Assembly (NCBI GenBank): GCA_964555285.1
Contig: CAZKRM010000002.1
Coordinates: 62,001-126,000 of the forward strand
DNA length: 64,000 bases
Source of the DNA: JBBIQV01 sp964555285
GTDB lineage: Bacteria > Nitrospirota > Nitrospiria > Nitrospirales > Nitrospiraceae
Direction: 5' to 3'
A program made the translations under genes and the position numbers. Each line of letters begins with the position of its first letter. Position 1 is the stretch's first letter. Positions 17,436 through 24,720 of the stretch are shown here, piece after piece. Below the pieces are notes generated by a model, which saw only the letters and a list, made by a program, of their open reading frames with translations, was not told the DNA's origin and did no database searches.

Positions 17436-17456
17436 CGTCATTCGTCAATAATGACG
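17436..17456. repeat. Short hairpin between prpD and the enoyl-CoA hydratase gene
   Basis: CGTCATT and AATGACG form a perfect 7-bp stem around a 7-nt loop in the 61-nt gap between two genes of the same direction. It may adjust message stability inside the operon; no T tract is present. Confidence 0.4.
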
Positions 17457-17474
17457 CTTGACGACTGACGTTCT

Positions 17475-18248
17475 TCACACGTCGGCGAATTTCGGCTTCC
17501 GCTTCTCAAGAAACGCCCGAACGGCTTCCTTCTTCTCAGGGGTGACACACAACCGGCCGAACAGTTCTGCTTCCCTGGCCAACCCTTCTGCCGGAGGAGT
17601 GTCGAGTCCTCCTCCGATCGCGCGCAGCGCCGCTTCGACGGCGATCTTTCCACGCGCCGTCATCAGGGCCGCGATCGCTTCGGTTTGTGCCACCAACTCA
17701 TGCGGCGGGACAACTCGACTGACAAGGCCGATCCGTAGGGCCTCCTCTGCCGGCAGACTCTCGCCGGTGAGGATCATCTCCGCCGCTTTGGAAGCCCCGA
17801 CGACGCGCGGTAGCCGCTGCGTGCCTCCGAAACCGGGGATGAGGCCCAGCTTGATTTCCGGCAATCCCAAGAGAGCCCCGGCCGCCGCTATCCGAATGTG
17901 GCAGGCCAGGGCCAGTTCGAGCCCGCCGCCGACACAGGTTCCATTGATGGCGGCGAGAACCGGTTTGTCCGACCGCTCGATGTAGCTGAACAGGGCCTGG
18001 CCCCCCACTGAAAACTCCGTGCCGCCATGGACGCTGGTGAGGTGAGCCAGTTCGTTGATGTCGGCCCCCGCGCAGAAAAACCGTCCCGCGCCGGTCAAGA
18101 CCACCACCCGAACGTAGTCGTCCTCCTCTACCTCGTTTAAGACTAGTTCGAGTTCCTTGAGCACCGAAAGACTGAGCGCGTTGGCGGGCGGGTTATGCAG
18201 CGTGATCCGCGCAACGTGGTGAGAGATGGTCAACAGTTGATGCGGCAT
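17475..18248 (-). CDS. Enoyl-CoA hydratase/isomerase family protein
   Basis: This 257-residue crotonase-fold enzyme has the oxyanion-hole segment FFCAGADI, the GGGLELALACHIR helix and the catalytic Glu in LPEIKLGLIPGFGGTQRLPR. Both acid residues of true hydratases are present, so water addition to 2-enoyl-CoA is the likely reaction. The ATG at 18248 has an ideal GAGGAGG site 6 nt upstream; a longer frame exists but lacks family similarity. It lies between the MeaB-type GTPase gene and prpD and would supply the hydration step for butyryl-CoA or branched acyl-CoA oxidation in this block. Confidence 0.92.
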   Translation of the reverse strand: MPHQLLTISHHVARITLHNPPANALSLSVLKELELVLNEVEEDDYVRVVVLTGAGRFFCAGADINELAHLTSVHGGTEFSVGGQALFSYIERSDKPVLAAINGTCVGGGLELALACHIRIAAAGALLGLPEIKLGLIPGFGGTQRLPRVVGASKAAEMILTGESLPAEEALRIGLVSRVVPPHELVAQTEAIAALMTARGKIAVEAALRAIGGGLDTPPAEGLAREAELFGRLCVTPEKKEAVRAFLEKRKPKFADV

Positions 18249-18264
18249 AATATCCTCCTCGCCG

Positions 18265-19065
18265 TCAGAGACCGGTACCGTTCCGCATCGGATGAGCAGA
18301 CGAAATCTGTAGATCGCAGAGCCGTTGATGCTCGGCAATTGCAGCGACGAGTTCCGGAATCCCTTCCCCTGTCGCAGCTACGGTCCGGAGCACGGTCGGA
18401 CACCATGCCCGCAAGTCCCGGATCGTGGCATCCGCACCGGGCAGATCACCTTTGTTGACGACGATGATATGCGCTACCTCCAACAAGCCGGCTTTCATCG
18501 CCTGCACCTCATCGCCAAGACCCGGCGCCACGACTGCGACAACGGTGTGGGCGAGATCAACCACGTCCACTTCATTCTGACCGACGCCAATCGTCTCGAT
18601 CAGAATGACCTCGTATCCCGCCGCCTCCAACACCAGCATTGCGTCGCGGGTCGCGCGGGCGAGCCCCCCATGATGCCCGCGAGTGGCCATGCTCCTGATA
18701 TAGACACCTGGATCGAGTGTGTGCTCCTGCATCCTGATGCGGTCTCCAAGCAAGGCGCCCCCCGTCACAGGGCTGCTGGTATCGATGGCCAGGACCCCGA
18801 CCTTCATCCCCAAGCGGCGATAGGCTGCCACGAGTTGGGCGACCACCGTGCTCTTTCCTGCTCCCGGATAACCGGTAATCCCGATCACGGCTGCACGGTG
18901 CGGACCCGAGACAAGCAGTCGAAGCATGGCGCTGCCGTGCGGGTCCTGATTCTCCAACAACGTAATCAGACGAGCGACGCAACGGACGTCTCCGGCTTTG
19001 ACCCGGTCGGCCAACGCCAACGGGTCTCCCAATTCATGCCTGGTCTGCAGGCTCGAACCACACAT
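18265..19065 (-). CDS. meaB: MeaB/ArgK-type GTPase, chaperone of the B12-dependent mutase
   Basis: The 266-residue G3E-family GTPase shows Walker A GYPGAGKS, the AIDTSSP switch region, ETIGVGQNEVDV and the base-recognition NKGD. Proteins of this type load, protect and reactivate adenosylcobalamin acyl-CoA mutases. The C-terminus stops soon after the GTPase core, so the protein is shorter than common MeaB (over 300 residues) and probably lacks the full dimerisation arm. Its start overlaps the DUF35 gene by about 32 nt. Both mutase subunits are encoded a few genes upstream in the same transcript, which fixes the likely partner. Confidence 0.92.
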   Translation of the reverse strand: MCGSSLQTRHELGDPLALADRVKAGDVRCVARLITLLENQDPHGSAMLRLLVSGPHRAAVIGITGYPGAGKSTVVAQLVAAYRRLGMKVGVLAIDTSSPVTGGALLGDRIRMQEHTLDPGVYIRSMATRGHHGGLARATRDAMLVLEAAGYEVILIETIGVGQNEVDVVDLAHTVVAVVAPGLGDEVQAMKAGLLEVAHIIVVNKGDLPGADATIRDLRAWCPTVLRTVAATGEGIPELVAAIAEHQRLCDLQISSAHPMRNGTGL

Positions 19066-19495
19066 CGGTCACCTTAAAGGATGGTGTTTTCGCAAAACGG
19101 GCGACCACCGGCAGGCCGATTCGCACCACGTCGGGCTGGAGGCCTTTGAGCCGCGACAGAAACATCGTATCGGCTCCATCAAACTCCACCAGAATCAGCG
19201 TGAAGGGCGTCTCTTTCAGGAAGACCTCGCCGCCGTAGTGGCAGGTGGTGAAAGTATGCACTCGGCCGGTTAACGGCAGTGCGAACCAGGAGGTCGCTGC
19301 GCCACATCCCATGCAATGGGCACGAGGGGTGGCATAGGTGTAGCCACAGGCGGTGCAACGAGAGCCGAGCAGTTGGCCCTTCGTCAGACCGACAAAAAAT
19401 GGCGAATCCTGGGCGTAGCTGTGGTGATAATCGATCTCGTAGTGGTCCAGGAGGATCAACGGGTCCACTCCGTAGAGCACCGTTCCCTTATCCAT
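19034..19495 (-). CDS. DUF35 OB-fold/zinc-ribbon protein, partner of the thiolase-fold protein
   Basis: The 153-residue protein has the DUF35 layout: an N-terminal helix, a rubredoxin-like zinc ribbon with CxxC pairs (CTACGY and CMGCGA, about 47-67), and an OB-fold in the second half. Such proteins bind acyl-CoA and form complexes with thiolase-superfamily enzymes; they are needed for activity in archaeal HMG-CoA synthesis and in steroid side-chain aldolases. It starts directly downstream of the thiolase-fold gene (1-nt spacing), matching this partnership. The reaction depends on that partner, which lacks the thiolase cysteine. Confidence 0.9.
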   Translation of the reverse strand: MDKGTVLYGVDPLILLDHYEIDYHHSYAQDSPFFVGLTKGQLLGSRCTACGYTYATPRAHCMGCGAATSWFALPLTGRVHTFTTCHYGGEVFLKETPFTLILVEFDGADTMFLSRLKGLQPDVVRIGLPVVARFAKTPSFKVTDVWFEPADQA

Positions 19496-20779
19496 TTAGG
19501 TTGCCTCCAGGATGGTTGCCGTGATGTAAGTCCCTGTGCCGGCATGACTGTGGATCAGCCCGCGTTTCGCGTTCCTGACTTGAAGTCTCTCGTCATGCAA
19601 GTGTTGACCGATGGTGCTCTGCAATTGCCAGAAGGCAAAGACTGCCTGCATCAGTCCTGTGGCGCCGACCGGGTGGCCACAGGCCAGCAGTCCACCGGAA
19701 GGATTGACCGGAAGCTGTCCCTGTTTGGGCAGTTCAAGGCCGTAATCGAGCCCCGGTAAAAAAGGCATGCCGCTCTCCACGAAGCGGCCGCCTTCGCCGT
19801 ACCGGCATAATCCGAGGTCCTCGTAGGTCTGAATCTCAGATGACGTGTAGGCATCGTGGAGTTCGACGAAGCTCAGCTCCTCTAAGGGGTTTCGGATCCC
19901 CGCCATCTCATAGGCCAGTTTCGCCGCCATACGGCCTCCGCGGAACGAATGGACGCCGGGATATTTGAGGTGCTGGTAATCTGACTCCCGCTCATGCGGC
20001 AGCAGGATGACTTTTCCATGGGGACGGTCGGCCATCCGCATCGCGTCGGATCCGGAGCCAACCCCGGTGATTTTGACCGGACGGTTGCAGACCTTCGACG
20101 CGACTGCTTCGGAAGCTAGGAAACACACTGCCGCGCCGTCCGACATCGTGCAGATGTCTTCCATCGTCAGCGGTGTGGCCACCATGGGGGACTCCCGCAC
20201 CTGCTTGATCGTGAGCCGTTTGGCTTTCTGCGCGTAGGGATTGTAGAGGGCGTTCGCATGGTTCTTGACCGAGACCATGGCCATCTGCTCGACCGTCGTG
20301 CCGAATTCGTGCATGTGACGTTGGACCATCATGGCGTAGTACCCGCTGTAGAATCCGCCGACGGGGAAGTCGAAGTTCGTGTCGGAGGCGAGGGCAATGA
20401 ACTCGTTCCCTTTCCAGGTGTTTACGCGCGACATCGTTTCAAACCCGAAGGCCAGGCAACAATTCATGCGCCCGGAGGCCACTGCTTCCCACGCTGACTG
20501 GAAGCAGAGCCCGCCGGTCGCTCCCCCGCCTTCGACTCGTTTAGACGGTTTGGGGCAGAGTCCGAGATAATCCTGTACCATGCTGGCCGCTTTCAACTGC
20601 CGCGTAAAGTGGTCCGAGAAATAGGAACCGACCGCTCCATCGATCATGTCTTTGGTGAGGCGAGGCACATCGTGGAGGGCATAGTCGTAGGCCTCCTTTA
20701 CCATAAGGCGGAAATCCTTCTCGGGGTGAGCCTTGGCAAACTTCGTAATGCCGCCGCCGATCATGTAGACCGGTCTCAT
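19496..20779 (-). CDS. Thiolase-superfamily protein (SCP-x/Ltp2-like) without the nucleophilic Cys
   Basis: This 427-residue protein has the two-lobed thiolase fold, but its active site differs from true thiolases. Aligned to the genuine thiolase at 24721, the nucleophile segment VNKVCGSS becomes VEGGGATGG, with Gly where Cys should be. The NEAF motif becomes HDAYTS, and the closing Cys segment is HSHAGTGT. GHPVGATG with its His is kept. Proteins like this work with a DUF35 subunit, and some act as retro-aldolases on acyl-CoA esters rather than as thiolases. The DUF35 gene follows at once and the mutase small subunit gene overlaps by 4 nt. Confidence 0.85.
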   Translation of the reverse strand: MRPVYMIGGGITKFAKAHPEKDFRLMVKEAYDYALHDVPRLTKDMIDGAVGSYFSDHFTRQLKAASMVQDYLGLCPKPSKRVEGGGATGGLCFQSAWEAVASGRMNCCLAFGFETMSRVNTWKGNEFIALASDTNFDFPVGGFYSGYYAMMVQRHMHEFGTTVEQMAMVSVKNHANALYNPYAQKAKRLTIKQVRESPMVATPLTMEDICTMSDGAAVCFLASEAVASKVCNRPVKITGVGSGSDAMRMADRPHGKVILLPHERESDYQHLKYPGVHSFRGGRMAAKLAYEMAGIRNPLEELSFVELHDAYTSSEIQTYEDLGLCRYGEGGRFVESGMPFLPGLDYGLELPKQGQLPVNPSGGLLACGHPVGATGLMQAVFAFWQLQSTIGQHLHDERLQVRNAKRGLIHSHAGTGTYITATILEAT

Positions 20780-21177
20780 GATCGCAATCCTTTCACAAAG
20801 TCCACGATGTCACTCATGGCGGTCCCCGGGCGAAACAGCATCCGCACTCCGTCCGCCTTCAGTTTCGGAAGATCGTCATCCGGGATGATGCCACCGCCGA
20901 AGAGGACGATGTGTTCCGCGCCCTCCTCTTTGAGCAACTCCGACACCCGCGCGAACAAGGTGTTGTGCGCGCCGGACAGGACACTCAGGCCGATGGCATC
21001 CACGTCTTCCTGAATGGCCGTGTTCACCACCTGTTCAGGGGTCTGGTGCAGACCCGTATAGATCACCTCCATGCCCGCATCCCGAAGCGCGCGAGCCACG
21101 AGCTTGACTCCGCGGTCATGCCCATCCAATCCGACTTTGCCGATCAAGATCCGGATCGGTGATGCGGCTACTGCCAT
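20776..21177 (-). CDS. B12-binding small subunit of acyl-CoA mutase (IcmB/HcmB-like)
   Basis: This separate 133-residue cobalamin-binding domain carries DGHDRG, the DxHxxG motif whose His replaces dimethylbenzimidazole as lower ligand of B12 (residues 18-23). The later GLSVLSGAH and VLFGGGIIP loops, which hold the nucleotide tail, are also present. A small stand-alone subunit of this size is typical of isobutyryl-CoA and 2-hydroxyisobutyryl-CoA mutases and of some archaeal methylmalonyl-CoA mutases. The ATG at 21177 is the sensible start and overlaps the MBL gene by 10 nt. It pairs with the large subunit at 22074. Confidence 0.93.
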   Translation of the reverse strand: MAVAASPIRILIGKVGLDGHDRGVKLVARALRDAGMEVIYTGLHQTPEQVVNTAIQEDVDAIGLSVLSGAHNTLFARVSELLKEEGAEHIVLFGGGIIPDDDLPKLKADGVRMLFRPGTAMSDIVDFVKGLRS

Positions 21178-22016
21178 GCTTTCACCTCTTCGAGAAAGTA
21201 TTTCCCCTCGCGATCTTTGCGAACATAACCGGCCTGGACCAACGGATCGTGCTCGAAGATCAGGAGCCACTGGCCTTCAAAAGCCCGATCCAGCACCCAG
21301 CGCTTGGTTTCAAGCGTCTGAAGCGGGTAGAGGTCGTACCCCATGATGTACGGAAGAGGAAGATGGGACACGGTTGGAATCAGATCTCCCAGGTACAACG
21401 CGACCCGGCCCTCCGACTCGATCTTGACGCTCTGATGACAACGGGTATGGCCGTTTGTCACTACCGCAGAGATTCCCGGCAGCAATTCCTGGTCGCCCGT
21501 CAGAAACTCCCACTTGTTGACCTGTGCGAGTTCGGTGAAGTTATCCCGTCGATAACTGACCTTCGTCCGTTCATTCGCGTTGGCGGCGTCCTCATATTCG
21601 CCCTGCTGGACGAAGTAGGCCGCATTCGAAAAGGCGGGGATCAGCGCGCCGCTGCGATCTCTCACCGTATTGCCGCCGGCATGATCGAAATGGAGGTGCG
21701 TGTTGATGACCATGTGAATGTGTTCGGGCCGCAGGCTGTATCGCTGTAAGGACTCTTGCAAGGTCGGCGTGCGATCGACGGCGAATCTCTGGCAAAACTT
21801 CGCGTCTTCCTTGTCGCCCAGACCTGTGTCCACGAGAATGTTCTTCCCGTGGGCTCGAATCAGGAGGCAGGTGAGACTCAGCGGGATACGGTTCTGCTCA
21901 TCCGCCGGGCAGCATCGCTCCCACAGCGCCTTCGGCACTACGCCAAACATGGCGCCTCCATCCAGCCGAAAACGGCCATCAGTGACCGGATAGATCTCAA
22001 ACGCTCCGAGCTTCAT
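21168..22016 (-). CDS. Metallo-beta-lactamase fold hydrolase
   Basis: The 282-residue protein contains THLHFDHAGG, the HxHxDH metal site of the MBL superfamily, a downstream His in VTNGHTRCH, an Asp in LYLGDLIP and a final His in IFEHDP, so a two-metal site is complete. There is no signal peptide. It is encoded between the two mutase subunits and overlaps the small subunit gene, so a role in acyl-CoA or thioester turnover, such as hydrolysis of a dead-end CoA ester, is possible but not proven. The wider group includes lactonases and quorum-quenching enzymes. Confidence 0.88.
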   Translation of the reverse strand: MKLGAFEIYPVTDGRFRLDGGAMFGVVPKALWERCCPADEQNRIPLSLTCLLIRAHGKNILVDTGLGDKEDAKFCQRFAVDRTPTLQESLQRYSLRPEHIHMVINTHLHFDHAGGNTVRDRSGALIPAFSNAAYFVQQGEYEDAANANERTKVSYRRDNFTELAQVNKWEFLTGDQELLPGISAVVTNGHTRCHQSVKIESEGRVALYLGDLIPTVSHLPLPYIMGYDLYPLQTLETKRWVLDRAFEGQWLLIFEHDPLVQAGYVRKDREGKYFLEEVKAWQ

Positions 22017-22073
22017 CGGTTCCCACCTCTAGCCCCTTGCCCTTCGCCTCTAGCCAGTGCGTCGGCACGCGCG

Positions 22074-23669
22074 TTACAACACCACCGGCTCCCGATACGT
22101 CCCAAACACTTCTGTGAGCGTCGCGCAAATTTCTCCCAACGTCGCCTTCGCCTTGACCGCCTCGATCAGATACGGCATGAGGTTCTCACTGCAGGAGGCC
22201 GCTTCTTGCAGCTCTTCCAACACACCGGCCATCTTGAAGGGATCACGGGACTTGCGCAGATCGGACAGGCGCGCAATCTGTTCTTGCTCCACCTCCGGCC
22301 CGATCTTCAACGTGGGAATATGGTGCTCCTCCATCTCCACATAGTCGGTGACCCCAACAACGATCCGTTCTTTTCGTTCCACTTCTCGTTGATAGCGTTG
22401 GGAGGCATCGAGGATTTCCCTTTGCGGAAAGCCACTCTCGATCGCTTTCACCATCCCGCCCATCTCATCCAGCCTGCGGAAGTAGTCCCGCGCTCCCTCT
22501 TCGAGGCGGTTCGTGAGAGACTCGACATAATACGACCCTCCAAGCGGATCGATGGAGTGTGTGATTTCGCTCTCGTGAGCGATAATCTGCTGAGTGCGGA
22601 GCGCAAGCTTGACCGCCTCTTCCGTAGGGAGGGCGAGCGTTTCGTCCATCGAGTTGGTATGGAGGGATTGAGTCCCGCCCAACACCGCAGCCAGAGCCTG
22701 TAATGTGGTGCGGACCACGTTGTTCATGGGCTGCTGCGCGGTCAGTGAACAGCCGGCCGTCTGCGCATGGCAGCGAAGCTGCAAGGATCGGGGATCTTTC
22801 GGATGGTATCGGCGCTCCATTTCACGGGCCCACAGCCGGCGGGCGGCCCGGAACTTGGCGATCTCTTCAAAGAAGTCGTTGTGGACGTTGAAAAAGAACG
22901 AGAGCTGGGGGGCGAAGCTGTCCACGGCTAGTCCGGCCTTCACGGCCGCCTCGACATAGGTCAGTCCGTCATACAGGGTAAAGGCCAGTTCCTGCACCGC
23001 GGTCGATCCGGCCTCGCGAATGTGATAGCCGCTGATGCTGACCGGATGCCATTTGGGAACCTGTTTCGCACAGTAGGCGATGGCGTCGGTGATGAGGCGC
23101 AGCGAGGGTTCGGGCGGGAAGAGCCATTCCTTCTGGGCGATGTATTCTTTCAGGATGTCGTTCTGCAACGTGCCGCCCAGACGTTCAACGGAAATGCCGC
23201 GCTTCTCCGCGACAGCCAGGTACATGGCGAAGATGACGGCAGCCGGGCCGTTGATCGTCATCGACGTCGTGACCTGATCAAGGGGAATGTCCTCAAAGAG
23301 CCGGTCCATATCCGCCAGCGAGGAGATCGCGACGCCGCAGTGACCGACTTCGCCGTGCGCGCGTCCGTCATCGGAGTCGATCCCCATCAACGTCGGCATG
23401 TCGAAGGCCACGCTGAGTCCGTCTTGCCCATGCTGGAGGAGGTATTTGAATCGGCGATTGGTATCGTCGGCGGACCCGAAGCCGGCAAACTGCCGCATGG
23501 TCCAGAGCCGGCCCCGATACATGGTTGGGTAGACGCCGCGCGTATAGGGAAATTCGCCCGGCAGGCCGAGATCGTTCTCAGGTGACCAGTCTTTCAGGTC
23601 CTCGCGCGAATAGACGCGATTGATGTCGAGTCCCGAGAGGGAGGTAAACCGAGGCTTGCGTTCTTGCAT
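22074..23669 (-). CDS. Adenosylcobalamin-dependent acyl-CoA mutase large subunit, isobutyryl-CoA-mutase type
   Basis: The 531-residue protein is the substrate-binding TIM barrel of the methylmalonyl-CoA mutase superfamily. It has no B12 domain of its own; that is encoded at 20776. The two residues that hold the carboxylate of methylmalonyl-CoA in known mutases (Tyr and Arg, in RQYAGF and in VRNTYI) are Phe61 (RQFAGF) and Gln179 (IAQKEW) here. Phe/Gln is the pair found in isobutyryl-CoA mutase. The catalytic His in ISGYH (about 216) is kept. Specificity for isobutyryl/butyryl-CoA is therefore inferred, though 2-hydroxyisobutyryl or other branched acyl-CoA cannot be excluded. The ATG at 23669 has an AAGGAG site. 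Confidence 0.9.
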   Translation of the reverse strand: MQERKPRFTSLSGLDINRVYSREDLKDWSPENDLGLPGEFPYTRGVYPTMYRGRLWTMRQFAGFGSADDTNRRFKYLLQHGQDGLSVAFDMPTLMGIDSDDGRAHGEVGHCGVAISSLADMDRLFEDIPLDQVTTSMTINGPAAVIFAMYLAVAEKRGISVERLGGTLQNDILKEYIAQKEWLFPPEPSLRLITDAIAYCAKQVPKWHPVSISGYHIREAGSTAVQELAFTLYDGLTYVEAAVKAGLAVDSFAPQLSFFFNVHNDFFEEIAKFRAARRLWAREMERRYHPKDPRSLQLRCHAQTAGCSLTAQQPMNNVVRTTLQALAAVLGGTQSLHTNSMDETLALPTEEAVKLALRTQQIIAHESEITHSIDPLGGSYYVESLTNRLEEGARDYFRRLDEMGGMVKAIESGFPQREILDASQRYQREVERKERIVVGVTDYVEMEEHHIPTLKIGPEVEQEQIARLSDLRKSRDPFKMAGVLEELQEAASCSENLMPYLIEAVKAKATLGEICATLTEVFGTYREPVVL

Positions 23670-23680
23670 CACGACGCTCC

Positions 23681-24616
23681 TTAGGCCAGAGGCGAGGGAC
23701 GAGAGACGAGAGGCCGAATCTCACCGCCCATTGCCTCTCGCCCCGTGCCCCGCGCCTCCTCATACACATAGAACCCGTGACCGGTTTTGCGCCCCAGCCA
23801 CCCTGCTGTAACATAACGCCGAAGCAAGGGGCAGGGACGAAACTTGGGATCGCCCAGGTCTTGGTACAGGACCTCGCAGATGGCGAGCACCGTGTCCAAT
23901 CCAATCCGGTCGGCGAGTGCCAGTGGTCCCACCGGATGATTCGCCCCTGTCGTCATTGCCAGGTCGATGTCTTCGGCTGATGCGACCCCCTCTTCCAATG
24001 TAAAGATGGCTTCATTGATCATCGGAATGAGGACACGGTTCACGATGAACCCCGGCACGTCCTTGGCCACCACAGGAGTTTTCCCCAGCCGTTTCGCCAG
24101 ATCCATGGCCAGATGCAATGTTCGCTCCGAAGTTTCGAGGCCCCGGACGACTTCCACGAGTCGCATCACGGGGGCCGGATTCATGAAGTGCAAGCCGACC
24201 ACTCGATCGGGCCGACCGGAGGCCGCCCCCAGCTTGGTGATCGAGATCGATGACGTATTGCTGGCGAGAACTGTATGTGGTTGGCAGACGCGGTTCAGTT
24301 CGGCGAAGAGTTCCTGCTTCAGGGCGAGGTCTTCCGGAATCGCCTCGATGACCAGCTGCACATCTCGCAACCGGTCGAGTTGAACCATCGGACGGATGAG
24401 CGCCAGCACAGCCCCGACTTGGTGGTCGGTGAGACTGCCCCGTTCCACAGCCCGTTCCAGACCGGCCTGAATCTTCCCGATAGCCTCGGTTAACGGCGGC
24501 TCAGCGACATCGACCAGCAGGACATGATACCCGGCTGTGGCACAGACCTGGCTGATGCCCCGGCCCATCTGGCCGGCGCCGACAATCCCGATCGTCTTGA
24601 GGTCGTCGAGTTTCAT
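23681..24616 (-). CDS. 3-hydroxyacyl-CoA (3-hydroxybutyryl-CoA) dehydrogenase
   Basis: This NAD-dependent enzyme oxidises 3-hydroxyacyl-CoA. It has the Rossmann motif GAGQMGRGI at the start, SNTSSISI, the catalytic His-Glu region GLHFMNPAPVMRLVEVV, PGFIVNRVLIPMINEA and the C-terminal GRKTGHGFYVY, where the family normally stops. Here the frame runs on for about 26 more residues (EEARGTGREA... to the stop) encoded by a palindromic element (23690-23757). The extra tail is thus an accident of the repeat and probably not functional. With the hydratase and the thiolase it gives a short-chain beta-oxidation set. Confidence 0.93.
   Translation of the reverse strand: MKLDDLKTIGIVGAGQMGRGISQVCATAGYHVLLVDVAEPPLTEAIGKIQAGLERAVERGSLTDHQVGAVLALIRPMVQLDRLRDVQLVIEAIPEDLALKQELFAELNRVCQPHTVLASNTSSISITKLGAASGRPDRVVGLHFMNPAPVMRLVEVVRGLETSERTLHLAMDLAKRLGKTPVVAKDVPGFIVNRVLIPMINEAIFTLEEGVASAEDIDLAMTTGANHPVGPLALADRIGLDTVLAICEVLYQDLGDPKFRPCPLLRRYVTAGWLGRKTGHGFYVYEEARGTGREAMGGEIRPLVSRPSPLA
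23690..23757. repeat. Palindromic element forming the 3' end of the hydroxyacyl-CoA dehydrogenase gene
   Basis: The left arm (23690-23714, AGGCGAGGGACGAGAGACG and onward) is an imperfect inverted copy of the right arm (23733-23757, ending in CCCCGTGCCCCGCGCCT). Composition and core words match the element at 13334-13411. A degenerate half copy may sit at 22022-22060. Confidence 0.7.
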
Positions 24617-24720
24617 GTTTCACCAGCGGGAAACGCGAGACGCGCGCGAAAAGCGCGAGTGGTGAAAGCCCAATGCCTTTCCTCTTGATCCCGCATTTCT
24701 CGCCTGTCGTGCCCTTCGCG

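Noticed and set aside
21756..22703. Plus-strand frame of 315 codons opposite the MBL and mutase genes
   Set aside because: Antisense shadow in GC-rich DNA; its His/Arg-rich composition is typical of such artefacts.
20776..23669. Possible cobalamin riboswitch for the B12 mutase genes
   Set aside because: I looked for the conserved B12-box wording in the spacers upstream of the mutase and of the whole operon and did not find it.
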